Positions 47,528 to 57,744 of a DNA stretch of 64,000 nt are shown here, piece after piece; position 1 is the first letter of the stretch, and each line of letters begins with the position of its first letter. The stretch lies in NCBI GenBank assembly GCA_902619805.1, contig CACNGC010000003.1, forward strand, positions 147,564 to 211,563, written 5' to 3'. Under the pieces are notes generated by a model that made no database searches, was not told the origin of the DNA, and saw only the letters and a program-made list of their open reading frames with translations. The DNA comes from an uncultured SAR116 cluster alpha proteobacterium (GTDB lineage: Bacteria > Pseudomonadota > Alphaproteobacteria > Puniceispirillales > Marisalimonadaceae). Both the position numbers and the translations under genes were made by a program.

Positions 47528-48520
47528 TTATAATTTTAAACCAAAAATTCTTAATCTTGATACTCCTCCGTCAGGATAAATATTTAATCTGACATGAGTT
47601 ACACCTTCAATTGATGTATCATCAACTTCGTAATTATGTATATTGTCTGCTTGAAGTTTTGATTTATCCAAGATGTATTTCCAGTTCTGTGAGTCATCAA
47701 TAGTTTCTTCTAAATCTTTGTTTTCATCAAAGTTTGAGACTTGCACTGATGCTTCATCCGGATAATTTCCTTTAAAATGAGCAGTATCTATTTCAATTTT
47801 TTTTATTAAACCCTTTGTTGCTAATTTAATTATGATCCAGTCATTACCAGGTTCTCTTCTCCTTCTTGTTTCCCAACCATCACCCATTGTTTTTCCTCTT
47901 CCATCAGATAGAAGAGCAGATACGTCACCATAATGAGCATTATTATAAGCAACAATAGAACCACCTAATTTTAAAGATGATAATTCAATTAGATCATTTT
48001 TATTATCATAATTATCCCAATTAAGTTTTACTTCGCCAAATAATCTTAATCTTGCAACCCCTCCGTCAGGAAAAATTTGTAATTTTATGTAATTAACTTT
48101 TGTTTTTGATTCAATCTTAAATTTATTGCCGGTATCACCTTTTAAAGATGTTTTAGGGAGTATTTCAATCCAGTCTGAGTCTTTGCTAGGTTTTTGATCA
48201 CTATATAGACCTTCAATTGAAGCAAAAGGAGGAAAATTTCCAGTAAAAAAACTTGTATCAACATCTATCTCAGTAATAATTCCTGGAGATCCTAATTCTA
48301 TTATAGCCCAATCATTGCCACCATCTCTTCTTCTTTTACTCTCCCATCCATCCATCCATTTTCCATGCTCATCATACTTATCTTCAATGAAGACTGGCTC
48401 TTTGTCATCTAGCATACGGGAAACTTCACCGAAAAAATCATCAGAAACTTCAATTATTTTTGTACCAATTTTTGGAGAAGCTAGATTAGTTAAATTTTGA
48501 TTTTTATTGTATGTGCTCAT
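47528..48520 (-). CDS. alc: allantoicase
   Basis: Two homologous halves: DGWESKRRRDGGNDWAIIELGSPG and DGWETRRRREPGNDWIIIKLATKG; INLASPKIGTKI; two YPDGG/FPDGGVxRLRxFG tails. Confidence 0.95.
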   Translation of the reverse strand: MSTYNKNQNLTNLASPKIGTKIIEVSDDFFGEVSRMLDDKEPVFIEDKYDEHGKWMDGWESKRRRDGGNDWAIIELGSPGIITEIDVDTSFFTGNFPPFASIEGLYSDQKPSKDSDWIEILPKTSLKGDTGNKFKIESKTKVNYIKLQIFPDGGVARLRLFGEVKLNWDNYDNKNDLIELSSLKLGGSIVAYNNAHYGDVSALLSDGRGKTMGDGWETRRRREPGNDWIIIKLATKGLIKKIEIDTAHFKGNYPDEASVQVSNFDENKDLEETIDDSQNWKYILDKSKLQADNIHNYEVDDTSIEGVTHVRLNIYPDGGVSRLRIFGLKL

Positions 48521-48536
48521 TTTTATTCCTATTTAT

Positions 48537-49943
48537 TTAAAGCATACAAAAATCTCTAGAAATATATTTTCCTAAATTTTTGTTAACTATGAATTCATTT
48601 TGATCGTAAATTTTATTACCTCTTAACCAAGTTTGTATTGGCCATCCAGTAATATCTAAACCTTCATAAGGCGTATAATCAGAGCCATGGCTTAGATTAA
48701 TTTGTTGAATTTTATTTTTTTTATTAGGATCCCAAATTGTTATATCAGCATCAGATCCAACTTTAATTGATCCTTTTTGAGGATAAAGGCCATACATTTT
48801 GGCAGGATTAGAAGAAGTTAGCTCTACAAACCTTTCCAAGCTGATTCTATTTTTGCTAACACCTTCAGAAAACAAAATTGGTAATCTTGTTTCTACTCCT
48901 GGAATACCATTTGGAACCCATTTAAATGATGTTCTTGCTCCAGGCCTGTCTTTACCCTTACTGTCCTTGAATCGGAATGGACAATGATCTGATGAAAAGA
49001 TATCAAAAGTTCCATCGATTAATCCATCCCAAATAGCCTGTTGACTTTCCAAATCTCTTGGCGGGGGAGAGCATACGTATTTTGCTCCCTCAAAATCCAT
49101 GTTTAGTCCCTTCATGTCGTCTTCAGTTAAGCAAATATACTGAGGGCAGGTTTCAGAAAAAACTTTAATTCCTCTATCTTTTGCCCATTTAATTTGAGAT
49201 AGTGCTTCTTCTCCCGAAACATGAACAATTACAATTGGAATATCAACTATTTGGGCATGACTTATGGCTCTGTGTGTTGCTTCTCTTTCTACAATTTGAG
49301 GCCTAGACAACCCGTGATAATAAGGAGCTAATTTCCCTTCATCCTCTAATTTTTTAGTTAAAAATCTAATAGCATCATATCCTTCAGCATGGACCATAAC
49401 TAACGTTTTCTCATTCTTAGCTACTTCGAAAACTTTCAAGAGTTCTTCATCATTTAAAACCAGATCATCATATGTCATAAATACTTTGAAAGAGGTATAA
49501 CCATCTCTAGCCAGTGCAGGGAGCTCTTGTCCTAAAACTTGTGGTGAAGGGTCACTTATAATCAAGTGAAATGAAGTATCTACAAACAAATTGCCTCTAG
49601 CCTTTTTATGATAATTTTCTACACATTCTCTTAGGGATTGTCCCTTTTCTTGCATGGCAAAGGGTAAAACTGTGGTATTACCTCCAGCTGCGGCAGATTT
49701 TGTCGCGCTTTGAAAGTTATCAGCCATCTCAACGTCTGGTCCTGATGGTTGATCTATGTGGACATGGGCATCTATACCGCCTGGCAAAACCAATAGATTA
49801 GAAACATCTTCTACAATTTTTGCTTCAGCATTGATCTTACCTATTTCACAAATTTTTCCATCAGTTACAGCAATGTCACAGTCCTCTATACCATTTTCAG
49901 TTACTGTTTTTCCGTTTTTAAAAATTATGTCAAAGCTTTTCAT
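48537..49943 (-). CDS. dihydropyrimidinase/D-hydantoinase family amidohydrolase
   Basis: LPGGIDAHVHIDQPSG, TSFKVFMTYD, ETCPQYICLTEDD, SDHCPFRFKDSKGKDRP. Confidence 0.92.
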   Translation of the reverse strand: MKSFDIIFKNGKTVTENGIEDCDIAVTDGKICEIGKINAEAKIVEDVSNLLVLPGGIDAHVHIDQPSGPDVEMADNFQSATKSAAAGGNTTVLPFAMQEKGQSLRECVENYHKKARGNLFVDTSFHLIISDPSPQVLGQELPALARDGYTSFKVFMTYDDLVLNDEELLKVFEVAKNEKTLVMVHAEGYDAIRFLTKKLEDEGKLAPYYHGLSRPQIVEREATHRAISHAQIVDIPIVIVHVSGEEALSQIKWAKDRGIKVFSETCPQYICLTEDDMKGLNMDFEGAKYVCSPPPRDLESQQAIWDGLIDGTFDIFSSDHCPFRFKDSKGKDRPGARTSFKWVPNGIPGVETRLPILFSEGVSKNRISLERFVELTSSNPAKMYGLYPQKGSIKVGSDADITIWDPNKKNKIQQINLSHGSDYTPYEGLDITGWPIQTWLRGNKIYDQNEFIVNKNLGKYISRDFCML

Positions 49944-49960
49944 GAACTATTCTCCAATGA

Positions 49961-51184
49961 CTATTTATTTTTCAGATTATGAACACTCATATAAAGTTGA
50001 TTAATTAAACTTCGTTCATTTTCTTCAAGAAAAGAAATATTCCCGGGTGGCATGGCATACGATAGCACAGACTGTTTATATATATTATCAATATTGTTTA
50101 TTATATCTGTAGGTGTTTCTAAATTGACTAATTTTGGAGCATTTTTCATGTTTTCCCATAAAGGCTCTTTTGCATGACACATTGAACATTTAGATACAAT
50201 TATCTCTTGAGCACTTACCAAAGTTTTTTCTGGGATTAGTTCGATCAAAGTAGCTGTGTTTTTTACGTTATTTAGTTTTGGTTTACCCAAGTCTGAAATA
50301 TAAAAAATTATTGACCCTAGAATAATTATTGGAACACATACCCAATAAGGTGGTTTGGCTCCAGTATGTTTAATATTGAAAAAATGTCTAATGAGCGCTC
50401 CAATTATTAAAATAATTGAAATGATTATCCAAGAATATTTTGTAGCATAAATTAAAGGATAATGATTTGAAATCATTATAAAAATCACTGGCAATGTTAA
50501 GTAATTGTTATGAAGAGATCGTTGTTTAGCAATAGCACCATGAATTGGGTTAGGGGTCTCATTTGCTAGCAAACTAGCTACAACTTTTTTTTGACCAGGA
50601 ATTATTATCATAAGAACATTAGCAACCATAATAGTACCTAAAACTGTACCTATCTGCATAAATGCTCCTCTATAACTAAATATTTCAGAATAAACCCACG
50701 ACATGACAGTGATTAAAATAAATATAGAGCTGATTAATACATAGACATTTGTTTTTAATGATAATCTGCACACAAAATCATAAATTACCCAACCAAAGAC
50801 GACGCCTAATAATGAAATTATTACAGCTTCATATTTTTCTAAATCATATTTGACAATATCAATCATGTATAATTCAGCACCTGCGTAATATATAAGAGCC
50901 AACAAAGCAAATCCTGAAACCCAAGTTGCATAGGCTTCCCATTTAAACCAGGTTAATTCTGAAGGCATTTTTGACGGTGCAACAAGATATTTAACTAAGT
51001 GATAAAATCCACCTCCATGAACTTGCCAAGCTTCTCCATGAGATTTATCTGGAAGATTCTTATCTTGTTTTAAACTTAAATCTAAAGCAATAAAATAAAA
51101 GCTTGAGCCAATCCATGCAATACCTGCAATGACATGGAACCATCTCAAAATTAGTTCAGTCCATTCTTCCAATAAAAATATCAA
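49961..51184 (-). CDS. puuD: PuuD-type membrane urate oxidase with C-terminal cytochrome c domain
   Basis: WFHVIAGIAWIGSSFYFIALDLSL, HGGGFYHLVKYLVAPSKMPSELTWFKWEAYATWVSGFALL; C-terminal heme motif CSMCH. Confidence 0.92.
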   Translation of the reverse strand: MIFLLEEWTELILRWFHVIAGIAWIGSSFYFIALDLSLKQDKNLPDKSHGEAWQVHGGGFYHLVKYLVAPSKMPSELTWFKWEAYATWVSGFALLALIYYAGAELYMIDIVKYDLEKYEAVIISLLGVVFGWVIYDFVCRLSLKTNVYVLISSIFILITVMSWVYSEIFSYRGAFMQIGTVLGTIMVANVLMIIIPGQKKVVASLLANETPNPIHGAIAKQRSLHNNYLTLPVIFIMISNHYPLIYATKYSWIIISIILIIGALIRHFFNIKHTGAKPPYWVCVPIIILGSIIFYISDLGKPKLNNVKNTATLIELIPEKTLVSAQEIIVSKCSMCHAKEPLWENMKNAPKLVNLETPTDIINNIDNIYKQSVLSYAMPPGNISFLEENERSLINQLYMSVHNLKNK

Positions 51185-51187
51185 AAA

Positions 51188-51538
51188 TTAGCTCCCTCTA
51201 TAAGTACTATAGCCAAAAGGAGATAGTAATAGTGGTACATGGTAATGTTCAGATTTATTATTTACAAAAAATCTAATGGGTATTTTGTCAAGAAAAACAT
51301 GTTTAAGGTCACTATTTTGTTTTTTCAGATAATCACCAGCAAAAAATAATAATTCGTAATGACTTTCCTCTAAGCTTTCAGCAGATAACAATGGTTCGTC
51401 AACTCTACCATCTTCATTAGTCAAAACAGTTTTGATCAAAATTTTCTCAATATCTAACATTTTGTACAATTCAATTTTTAATTCTACTGCCGGTTTACCC
51501 TTGCTAGTATCTAAAACATGAGTTGAAAGACCCGCCAT
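51188..51538 (-). CDS. uraH: 5-hydroxyisourate hydrolase
   Basis: LSTHVLDTSKGKPA start and C-terminal YSTYRGS signature. Confidence 0.96.
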   Translation of the reverse strand: MAGLSTHVLDTSKGKPAVELKIELYKMLDIEKILIKTVLTNEDGRVDEPLLSAESLEESHYELLFFAGDYLKKQNSDLKHVFLDKIPIRFFVNNKSEHYHVPLLLSPFGYSTYRGS

Positions 51539-51606
51539 ATTTTTCTCTATTTAAATTTGTATAAAGTATGCTTAAATTCACTGACATAATAATGTTAGGT
51601 AAAATA

Positions 51607-52128
51607 ATGTACAATAAAACTTTCAAATTTCTTTCTAAAAAAATGGAAAGAGAAGAAATAATAGATCTACTAAAAAGTGTTTATGAGCATTCTAAATGGG
51701 TACCAGAAAGATTGTTAAATGAGAATATTAGTGAGATTCAAACAAAAGAAGAATTACAATTGATGATGAAAAAAATAGTTGATGATTCTTCAGAAACAGA
51801 GAAATTAATTTTAATTAATGCTCATCCTGAACTTGGAAAAAAACTTCAAAAAAAGGAAAAATTAACAAAGTTTTCGGAAGGTGAACAAAAGTCTGCTGGT
51901 TTAGATCAATGCTCTGATGAAGAATTTAAAATTTTAACTAATCTCAACAATGAATATAGATTAAAATTTAAATTTCCATTTATAATTGCAGTGAAAGGTT
52001 TAAATAAAAATCAGATCATAGATAATATGCAAAAGAGGGTTAATAACAGTAAAATTAAAGAATTTGAAACTGCTATTAGTGAAATTCATAAAATTGCTGA
52101 ACTAAGAATTAAAGATTTGACTTATTAA
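51607..52128 (+). CDS. uraD: 2-oxo-4-hydroxy-4-carboxy-5-ureidoimidazoline decarboxylase
   Basis: INAHPELGKK, EGEQKSAGLDQCSDEEF, NNEYRLKFKFPFIIAVKG; start placed at MYNKTF within ORF 51568-52128. Confidence 0.93.
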   Translation: MYNKTFKFLSKKMEREEIIDLLKSVYEHSKWVPERLLNENISEIQTKEELQLMMKKIVDDSSETEKLILINAHPELGKKLQKKEKLTKFSEGEQKSAGLDQCSDEEFKILTNLNNEYRLKFKFPFIIAVKGLNKNQIIDNMQKRVNNSKIKEFETAISEIHKIAELRIKDLTY

Positions 52129-52172
52129 GTAGCTAATTTAATTTTTATTCCAGATAAATTTTAGGAAGGTAA

Positions 52173-53126
52173 ATGACAAAAGAATTTAAAGATATGAAAG
52201 GTGTTATTGCCATTGCAACAACACCTTTTAACAATGAAAACTTAATTGATTTTGAATCAGTCGATAGACTTTCAAATTATTACATAGAAAGTAAAGTTTC
52301 AGGGGTTACAATCCTTGGGGTTATGGGAGAGGCTCACAAGCTTAATATTGAAGAACAAAAAACATTAATAAAAAGATACGTAAATAACTTAATTAATAGT
52401 GTTCCAGTAATTGTAGGGGTTTCTAATGCTGGTCTTGATAACTTAGAATTACTATCAAAATTTTCAATGGATTCTGGGGCCTCTGGAGTTATGATATCTG
52501 GTAATAATGGTCTAAAAAATGACGATCAAATCAAATCATACTTCAATCAAGTTGTAGATCGCACTCAAGATATTCCAATTTGTTTGCAGGATTATCCACC
52601 AACAACTGATGTTTATTTTTCTGAAAGTGTTATAAATACTATAATGGAAAACCAGCCTTCAATTAAAATGTTTAAGCATGAAGACTGCCCAGGACATAAT
52701 AAATTATCAAGACTTCTTAGATATAGAGACAATCATTTAAACAGAAAATATAGCATCTTTGTAGGAAATGGAGGCTTATATGTTCCCCAAGAACTCGAGA
52801 GAGGTGCTGACGGAATTATGACGGGTTTTGCATTCACTGAAATGTTGGTGGATTTACATAATTTATTTTCTAATCATGATAAAGAAAAAGCAGAAGACTT
52901 ATTTGATATATATTTACCACTTATAAGGCATGAACAGCAATTTGGAATAGGCTTAGCCTTAAGAAAATTTGTCTTACAACAGAGAGGTATTATTAAATCG
53001 TTAAATGTGAGATCTCCTGGGCCTATTCTTACAGAAGACGATATTAAGGAAATGAATTATTTATTAAAAAGATTACACTTAAAATTAACTGAAAAAGGTC
53101 TTACAATTCCAAAAGGAATTAATTAG
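52173..53126 (+). CDS. dihydrodipicolinate synthase (DapA) family protein
   Basis: GVIAIATTPFNNE, GVMGEAHKLNIEE, ICLQDYPPTT (Tyr) and IKMFKHEDCPG (Lys). Confidence 0.88.
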   Translation: MTKEFKDMKGVIAIATTPFNNENLIDFESVDRLSNYYIESKVSGVTILGVMGEAHKLNIEEQKTLIKRYVNNLINSVPVIVGVSNAGLDNLELLSKFSMDSGASGVMISGNNGLKNDDQIKSYFNQVVDRTQDIPICLQDYPPTTDVYFSESVINTIMENQPSIKMFKHEDCPGHNKLSRLLRYRDNHLNRKYSIFVGNGGLYVPQELERGADGIMTGFAFTEMLVDLHNLFSNHDKEKAEDLFDIYLPLIRHEQQFGIGLALRKFVLQQRGIIKSLNVRSPGPILTEDDIKEMNYLLKRLHLKLTEKGLTIPKGIN

Positions 53127-53130
53127 TGGC

Positions 53131-53880
53131 ATGAAAATATTATTGTATAACCCAAACACTTCTGTATCTATAACTGAAACACTTTATGAAACTGCCAAGT
53201 TGGTTATAAGTAGTGAAACAACCCTAATTCCTAAAACAGCAGAAAAGGGTTTCCCATATATATCAACTAAAGTTGAAGCCCAAATTACTGGCACTTTAGT
53301 TTTAGAAAAATTAGCAGAAATACATCCACAATATGATGCCATAATTATAGCTGCCTTTGGTGATCCAGGTCTGATACCAGCAAAAAGTTTGTTTAACTTG
53401 CCTATAATTGGGTTAGGCGAGGCAGCTATGTTGAGTGCTTGCTTATTTGGTAAAAAATTCTCAATTATCTCATTTACTAATGCAATGGCGTCTTGGTATG
53501 AAGAAAGTGTTGAATTATTAGGATTACAGTCAAGATATGCAGGATTTAGAGCTATAGATGGTGTTAACTTAACTATAGATAAAATCCAAAAGCTTCAGAA
53601 GAAATCTTTAGTTGAATCTGCTAAAAATGCTATCAATATTGATGGTGGTGAGGTAGTTATATTTGCAGGTGCTCCATTGTCTGGATTTAAAAAAGTTGTT
53701 CAAAAAGAAATTAGTGTGCCTGTGATTGATTGTGCTGAAGCGGCTGTAAAGCAAGCAGAATTAGCTGTCGTTATGTATCAAAATTCTATAAATAAACCTA
53801 AATTACCTCCAAAATCATCTATAGGAGTTGATAAAAATTTATCGGAATTGATTGCTCACAAAGTTGATAATGGTGCATAA
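53131..53880 (+). CDS. Asp/Glu/hydantoin racemase-fold protein lacking canonical Cys pair
   Basis: KILLYNPNTSVSITE; YDAIIIAAFGDPGL; EVVIFAGAPLSGF. Confidence 0.88.
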   Translation: MKILLYNPNTSVSITETLYETAKLVISSETTLIPKTAEKGFPYISTKVEAQITGTLVLEKLAEIHPQYDAIIIAAFGDPGLIPAKSLFNLPIIGLGEAAMLSACLFGKKFSIISFTNAMASWYEESVELLGLQSRYAGFRAIDGVNLTIDKIQKLQKKSLVESAKNAINIDGGEVVIFAGAPLSGFKKVVQKEISVPVIDCAEAAVKQAELAVVMYQNSINKPKLPPKSSIGVDKNLSELIAHKVDNGA

Positions 53881-54783
53881 ATGAAAAGAAATTTTATTGG
53901 TTATGGAAAAGTAAAGCCAAAAATTCTTTGGCCTCAAGAAAATAAAATTGCAATATCATTTGTTGTAAACATTGAAGAGGGTGCAGAACTTTCGATTTCA
54001 TCAGGCGATAGTCAAAATGAACATATATACGAAAATAATAAAATTAAAATATCAGACATCCCAGATCTTTGTATGGAATCTCATTTCGAATATGGTTTAA
54101 GGTCCGGTATTTGGCGCATTTTTGATGTTTTTGATAAATACAATCTAAAAGCAACATTTAGTTGTTGTTCTTTAGCATTAGAAAATTCTCCTTGGTTAAT
54201 AGATGAAATATTAAACAGAAATCATGAAATATCTGCCCATGGTGTGAAGTGGATTTCCCATGCGTATCTTGACAGAACAGAGGAAAAACAAATAATTAAT
54301 GAATGTTACTCCTCAATATTAAAACTTTCCGGTCATCCACCAGTTGGCTGGCACACAAAATCTAGCACATCGCCATTTACAAGGGATCTTTTAATTGAGC
54401 ATGGAGGATTTATATATGATTCTAATGCATATAATGACGACATACCTTATGTAGTAAAAAAAAATGATCATAAACTTGCTATTATTCCATATTCCTTTGA
54501 TACCAATGACATGAGATTTGATGGGAATAATGGTTTTGTACAAGGTGATGATTTTAATATTTATTGTAAAGAATCATTTAATCAAATTCTAAGAGAAACA
54601 GATGATGGTTCTTTAAGAATGATGTCTATAGGATTACATCCCAGAATTATAGGAAGACCAGGAAGAATCAAGGGACTTGAAGATTTTATAAAACATATAA
54701 AAAATTATGAAAATGTTTGGATACCAAAGAGAATGGATATAGCAAAATATTGCTTAGGAAGAGATTCATTCAATTTTTTTTGA
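53881..54783 (+). CDS. puuE: polysaccharide deacetylase family, PuuE allantoinase-like
   Basis: GYGKVKPKILWPQENKIAISFVVNIEEGAE, EYGLRSGIWRIFDVFDKYNLKATF, EISAHGVKWISH, GWHTKSSTSPFTRDLL. Confidence 0.82.
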   Translation: MKRNFIGYGKVKPKILWPQENKIAISFVVNIEEGAELSISSGDSQNEHIYENNKIKISDIPDLCMESHFEYGLRSGIWRIFDVFDKYNLKATFSCCSLALENSPWLIDEILNRNHEISAHGVKWISHAYLDRTEEKQIINECYSSILKLSGHPPVGWHTKSSTSPFTRDLLIEHGGFIYDSNAYNDDIPYVVKKNDHKLAIIPYSFDTNDMRFDGNNGFVQGDDFNIYCKESFNQILRETDDGSLRMMSIGLHPRIIGRPGRIKGLEDFIKHIKNYENVWIPKRMDIAKYCLGRDSFNFF

Positions 54784-54904
54784 TTAAATTTTTAACATTT
54801 ATTTGAAGTAACTTAATAAAACTTTTGGTTACCTTTAATTCAATTTGACTCTCTATTGCTCTAAATGCTTAATTATTACACAATTACTATGAAAGGAATT
54901 AATA

Positions 54905-55879
54905 ATGATAAAAAAAATTTTTAAAAGAACGTTTCTTTTTGTAGCTGTTTCCATCTTTAGTTTTAATTTGCATGCAGGAGATTGGACAATGGCTTCAGGT
55001 TACCCAAAAAGTAACTTTCATACTCAAAATATAATTAAATTTATAGATGATGTTAAGTCTACTACTTCAGTCAATATCAATTTAAATCCCAATGACACTC
55101 TAATTAAATTAGATGCCATAAAAACTTCTCTTCAAAGAGGACAAATTCCAATTGGTGAAATTAGGTTAGGTATTTATGGTAATGAAGACCCAATGTATAT
55201 TTTAGCTGGATTACCTTTTATTGCACCAGACTATTCAAGTGCTTGGTTGCTAAAAGATGTGCAGATGGAATATCTTCAAGAAAAATTCGATAAAAAAGGA
55301 CTTATGATCTTATATACTGCCCCATGGCCAGGACAAGGGTTTTATACTAAGTTTCCTGTAAATAGTGTTTCTGACTTTGATGGTAAAAAACTAAGAATAT
55401 ATTCTACAGCCACACAACAAATGGGATCTATGTTAGGATTTAATGCAACAATTCTACCTTTTGCAGAAATTCCTCAGGCATTTTCTACAGGTCTTATTGA
55501 AGCATTATTTACTAGTCCTCAAACAGGTATAGATATTCAAGCATGGGATAATACAAAACATTTTACATATGCTGGAGCTATTTTTAGTAAAAATGCTATA
55601 GTTGTAACTAAAAAAGCCTTTAATGCTCTATCAAAAGATGATCAGAGTAACATTTTAGCTGCTGCAAAAAAAGCTGAGCTTAGAGGTTGGGAAATGAGTG
55701 CTGAAACTACTAAAAAGCAAATTGATATCCTTAAGAAAAATGGAATGTCTTCAAAAAATGCTCCTGACGAGGTAATTAGCAAAATGAAAAGCATTGGTCT
55801 CGAAATGATGAAAAATTGGAGATCAAAAGCTAGTCCAGAAGCTAACGCAGTATTAGATAGATACTTATCAATGCGTTAA
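54905..55879 (+). CDS. TRAP transporter solute-binding protein (DctP family)
   Basis: signal peptide; WTMASGYPKSNFHTQNIIKF, LKDVQMEYLQEKFDKKGLMIL, GKKLRIYSTATQQMGSMLG. Confidence 0.9.
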   Translation: MIKKIFKRTFLFVAVSIFSFNLHAGDWTMASGYPKSNFHTQNIIKFIDDVKSTTSVNINLNPNDTLIKLDAIKTSLQRGQIPIGEIRLGIYGNEDPMYILAGLPFIAPDYSSAWLLKDVQMEYLQEKFDKKGLMILYTAPWPGQGFYTKFPVNSVSDFDGKKLRIYSTATQQMGSMLGFNATILPFAEIPQAFSTGLIEALFTSPQTGIDIQAWDNTKHFTYAGAIFSKNAIVVTKKAFNALSKDDQSNILAAAKKAELRGWEMSAETTKKQIDILKKNGMSSKNAPDEVISKMKSIGLEMMKNWRSKASPEANAVLDRYLSMR

Positions 55880-55897
55880 TATTACATAAAGATAGCC

Positions 55898-56413
55898 ATG
55901 AGAAATAAATTAAATAAATTATATTTATATAGTGGCTATTTTTCTGCCTTTTTTATGGTCTTGATTGCATTGACCATAGTTGCGCAAATTCTAGGAAGAT
56001 TTGTAAATATCACAGTAGATTCTACTGAAACTGCTGGCTTTAGTTTAGCTGCTCTAACTTTTTTTGGACTCTCATACACTTTTCATAGCGGTGAACATAT
56101 AAGAGTTACTTTATTCACAAGATTGTTAGGGAAAAAAGTAAGAAGATATCAAGAGCTCTTCTCATTGTCATTTTGTATTATAATTACTAGTTATTTGACG
56201 TATTGGAGTTGGGATTTTGTATATTTTTCATTTATTTTTGATGATATTAGCCCAGGTCTATTGGCTATCCCTTTTTGGATACCAAGGATAAGCATGTCAA
56301 TAGGGGTAACTATTTTTTTAGTGGCTCTCATTGATGATTTTTTTACAGTTTGGAAAAAGGAACAGCCATCTTATGTAAAAAATGCTAATCCTATATTGAA
56401 AGATAATACTTAA
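55898..56413 (+). CDS. TRAP transporter small permease (DctQ family)
   Basis: 171 aa four-TM; FSLAALTFFGLSYTFHSGEHIRVTLF; between dctP- and dctM-like genes. Confidence 0.9.
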   Translation: MRNKLNKLYLYSGYFSAFFMVLIALTIVAQILGRFVNITVDSTETAGFSLAALTFFGLSYTFHSGEHIRVTLFTRLLGKKVRRYQELFSLSFCIIITSYLTYWSWDFVYFSFIFDDISPGLLAIPFWIPRISMSIGVTIFLVALIDDFFTVWKKEQPSYVKNANPILKDNT

Positions 56414-56422
56414 GAGAAATAT

Positions 56423-57721
56423 ATGGCAACTGGTTTATCATTAGTTTTATTTATTTTATTACTATTTCTTTTGTCTCTAGGCATATGGGTGGCTCCTGCA
56501 TTAATCACCCTAGGATACATTTTATTAGAATTTTTTACTCCTGCACCTGTTGGATCCCTGCTTGCTAGTACCTTATGGGATGCAAGTTGGAATTGGGCAT
56601 TAACAGCTTTACCTCTATTTATATGGATGGGTGAGATACTTTTTAGAACAAGACTTTCATCAGAAATGTTTAAAGGTCTTGCACCAATGTTATCTAATCT
56701 GCCTGGAGGGTTATTACATGTAAATGTAGTTGGTTGTGGTATAATGGCAGCCGTTGCAGGTTCAAGTGCAGTTACTTGTGCTACAATAGGAAGAATGAGC
56801 ATTCCAGAATTAAAGAAAAGAGATTATGACGAAACTCTTAGCATTGGTTCCTTAGCAGGCTCAGGAACATTAGGATTGTTAATTCCACCTTCAATCATGC
56901 TGATTGTTTATGGTGTTTTAGCTCAAGTCTCTATTTCAAGACTTTTTATTGCAGGCGTTTTGCCAGGTATTATGATTATTTTAATTTTTATGTCTTACAT
57001 AGCAATAAGGTCTAAACTTAACCCTTCCTTAGCACCAAAACAAAATGTAAGTTATACTTTCTTCGAAAAAATAAAAGCAGCAAGAAATTTGCTTCCAGTA
57101 GTTGCATTAATATTTTTTGTTCTTGGATCTATTTATGGTGGTTACGCCACTCCAACAGAGGCTGCAACCATTGGTGTGATAGGTGCACTAATACTTGCCT
57201 GGTCTTCAAAGTCACTAAATTTAAAGAGTTTTATGGATAGCTTAATGGGAGCTGTAAAAACTTCTTGTATGATTAATTTTATAATTGTAGGTGCAGCATT
57301 TCTTTCTGTTGCAATGGGATACACTGGTATACCAAAACAATTAGGGCAAATTGTAAATGACTTTCAATTATCACAACTCTCACTTTTGGCAATTCTAACC
57401 ATATTATATATTTTCCTTGGTTGTTTCCTCGAGGGAACATCCATGATGGTGTTGACTGCATCTGTAGTCTTACCAATGGTTCAGACAGCTGGTATAGATT
57501 TAATATGGTTTGGAATTTTTACTGTAATAGTCGTTGAAATGGCACAGATTACTCCTCCAGTCGGATTTAATCTTTTTGTCCTTCAAGGAATGACGGGTAG
57601 AGATATATTGAAAGTTACGAAAGCAGCATTACCCTTTTTCTTTTTAATGTTATTAAGTATAGTCATAATTGTAATTTTTCCTCAAATTGTTACTGCTCCT
57701 GTCAACTTTATGATTCAATGA
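56423..57721 (+). CDS. TRAP transporter large permease (DctM family)
   Basis: GNWALTALPLFIWMGEILFRTRLSSEMFKG, AAVAGSSAVTCATIGRMSIPELKKRDYD, LGLLIPPSIMLIVYGVLA. Confidence 0.95.
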   Translation: MATGLSLVLFILLLFLLSLGIWVAPALITLGYILLEFFTPAPVGSLLASTLWDASWNWALTALPLFIWMGEILFRTRLSSEMFKGLAPMLSNLPGGLLHVNVVGCGIMAAVAGSSAVTCATIGRMSIPELKKRDYDETLSIGSLAGSGTLGLLIPPSIMLIVYGVLAQVSISRLFIAGVLPGIMIILIFMSYIAIRSKLNPSLAPKQNVSYTFFEKIKAARNLLPVVALIFFVLGSIYGGYATPTEAATIGVIGALILAWSSKSLNLKSFMDSLMGAVKTSCMINFIIVGAAFLSVAMGYTGIPKQLGQIVNDFQLSQLSLLAILTILYIFLGCFLEGTSMMVLTASVVLPMVQTAGIDLIWFGIFTVIVVEMAQITPPVGFNLFVLQGMTGRDILKVTKAALPFFFLMLLSIVIIVIFPQIVTAPVNFMIQ

Positions 57722-57744
57722 TTGTTTTTATAGGATTTCAATAA

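Noticed and set aside
56410-56802. 130-aa antisense ORF opposite the DctM-type permease gene
   Set aside because: Shadow ORF over a conserved membrane protein gene
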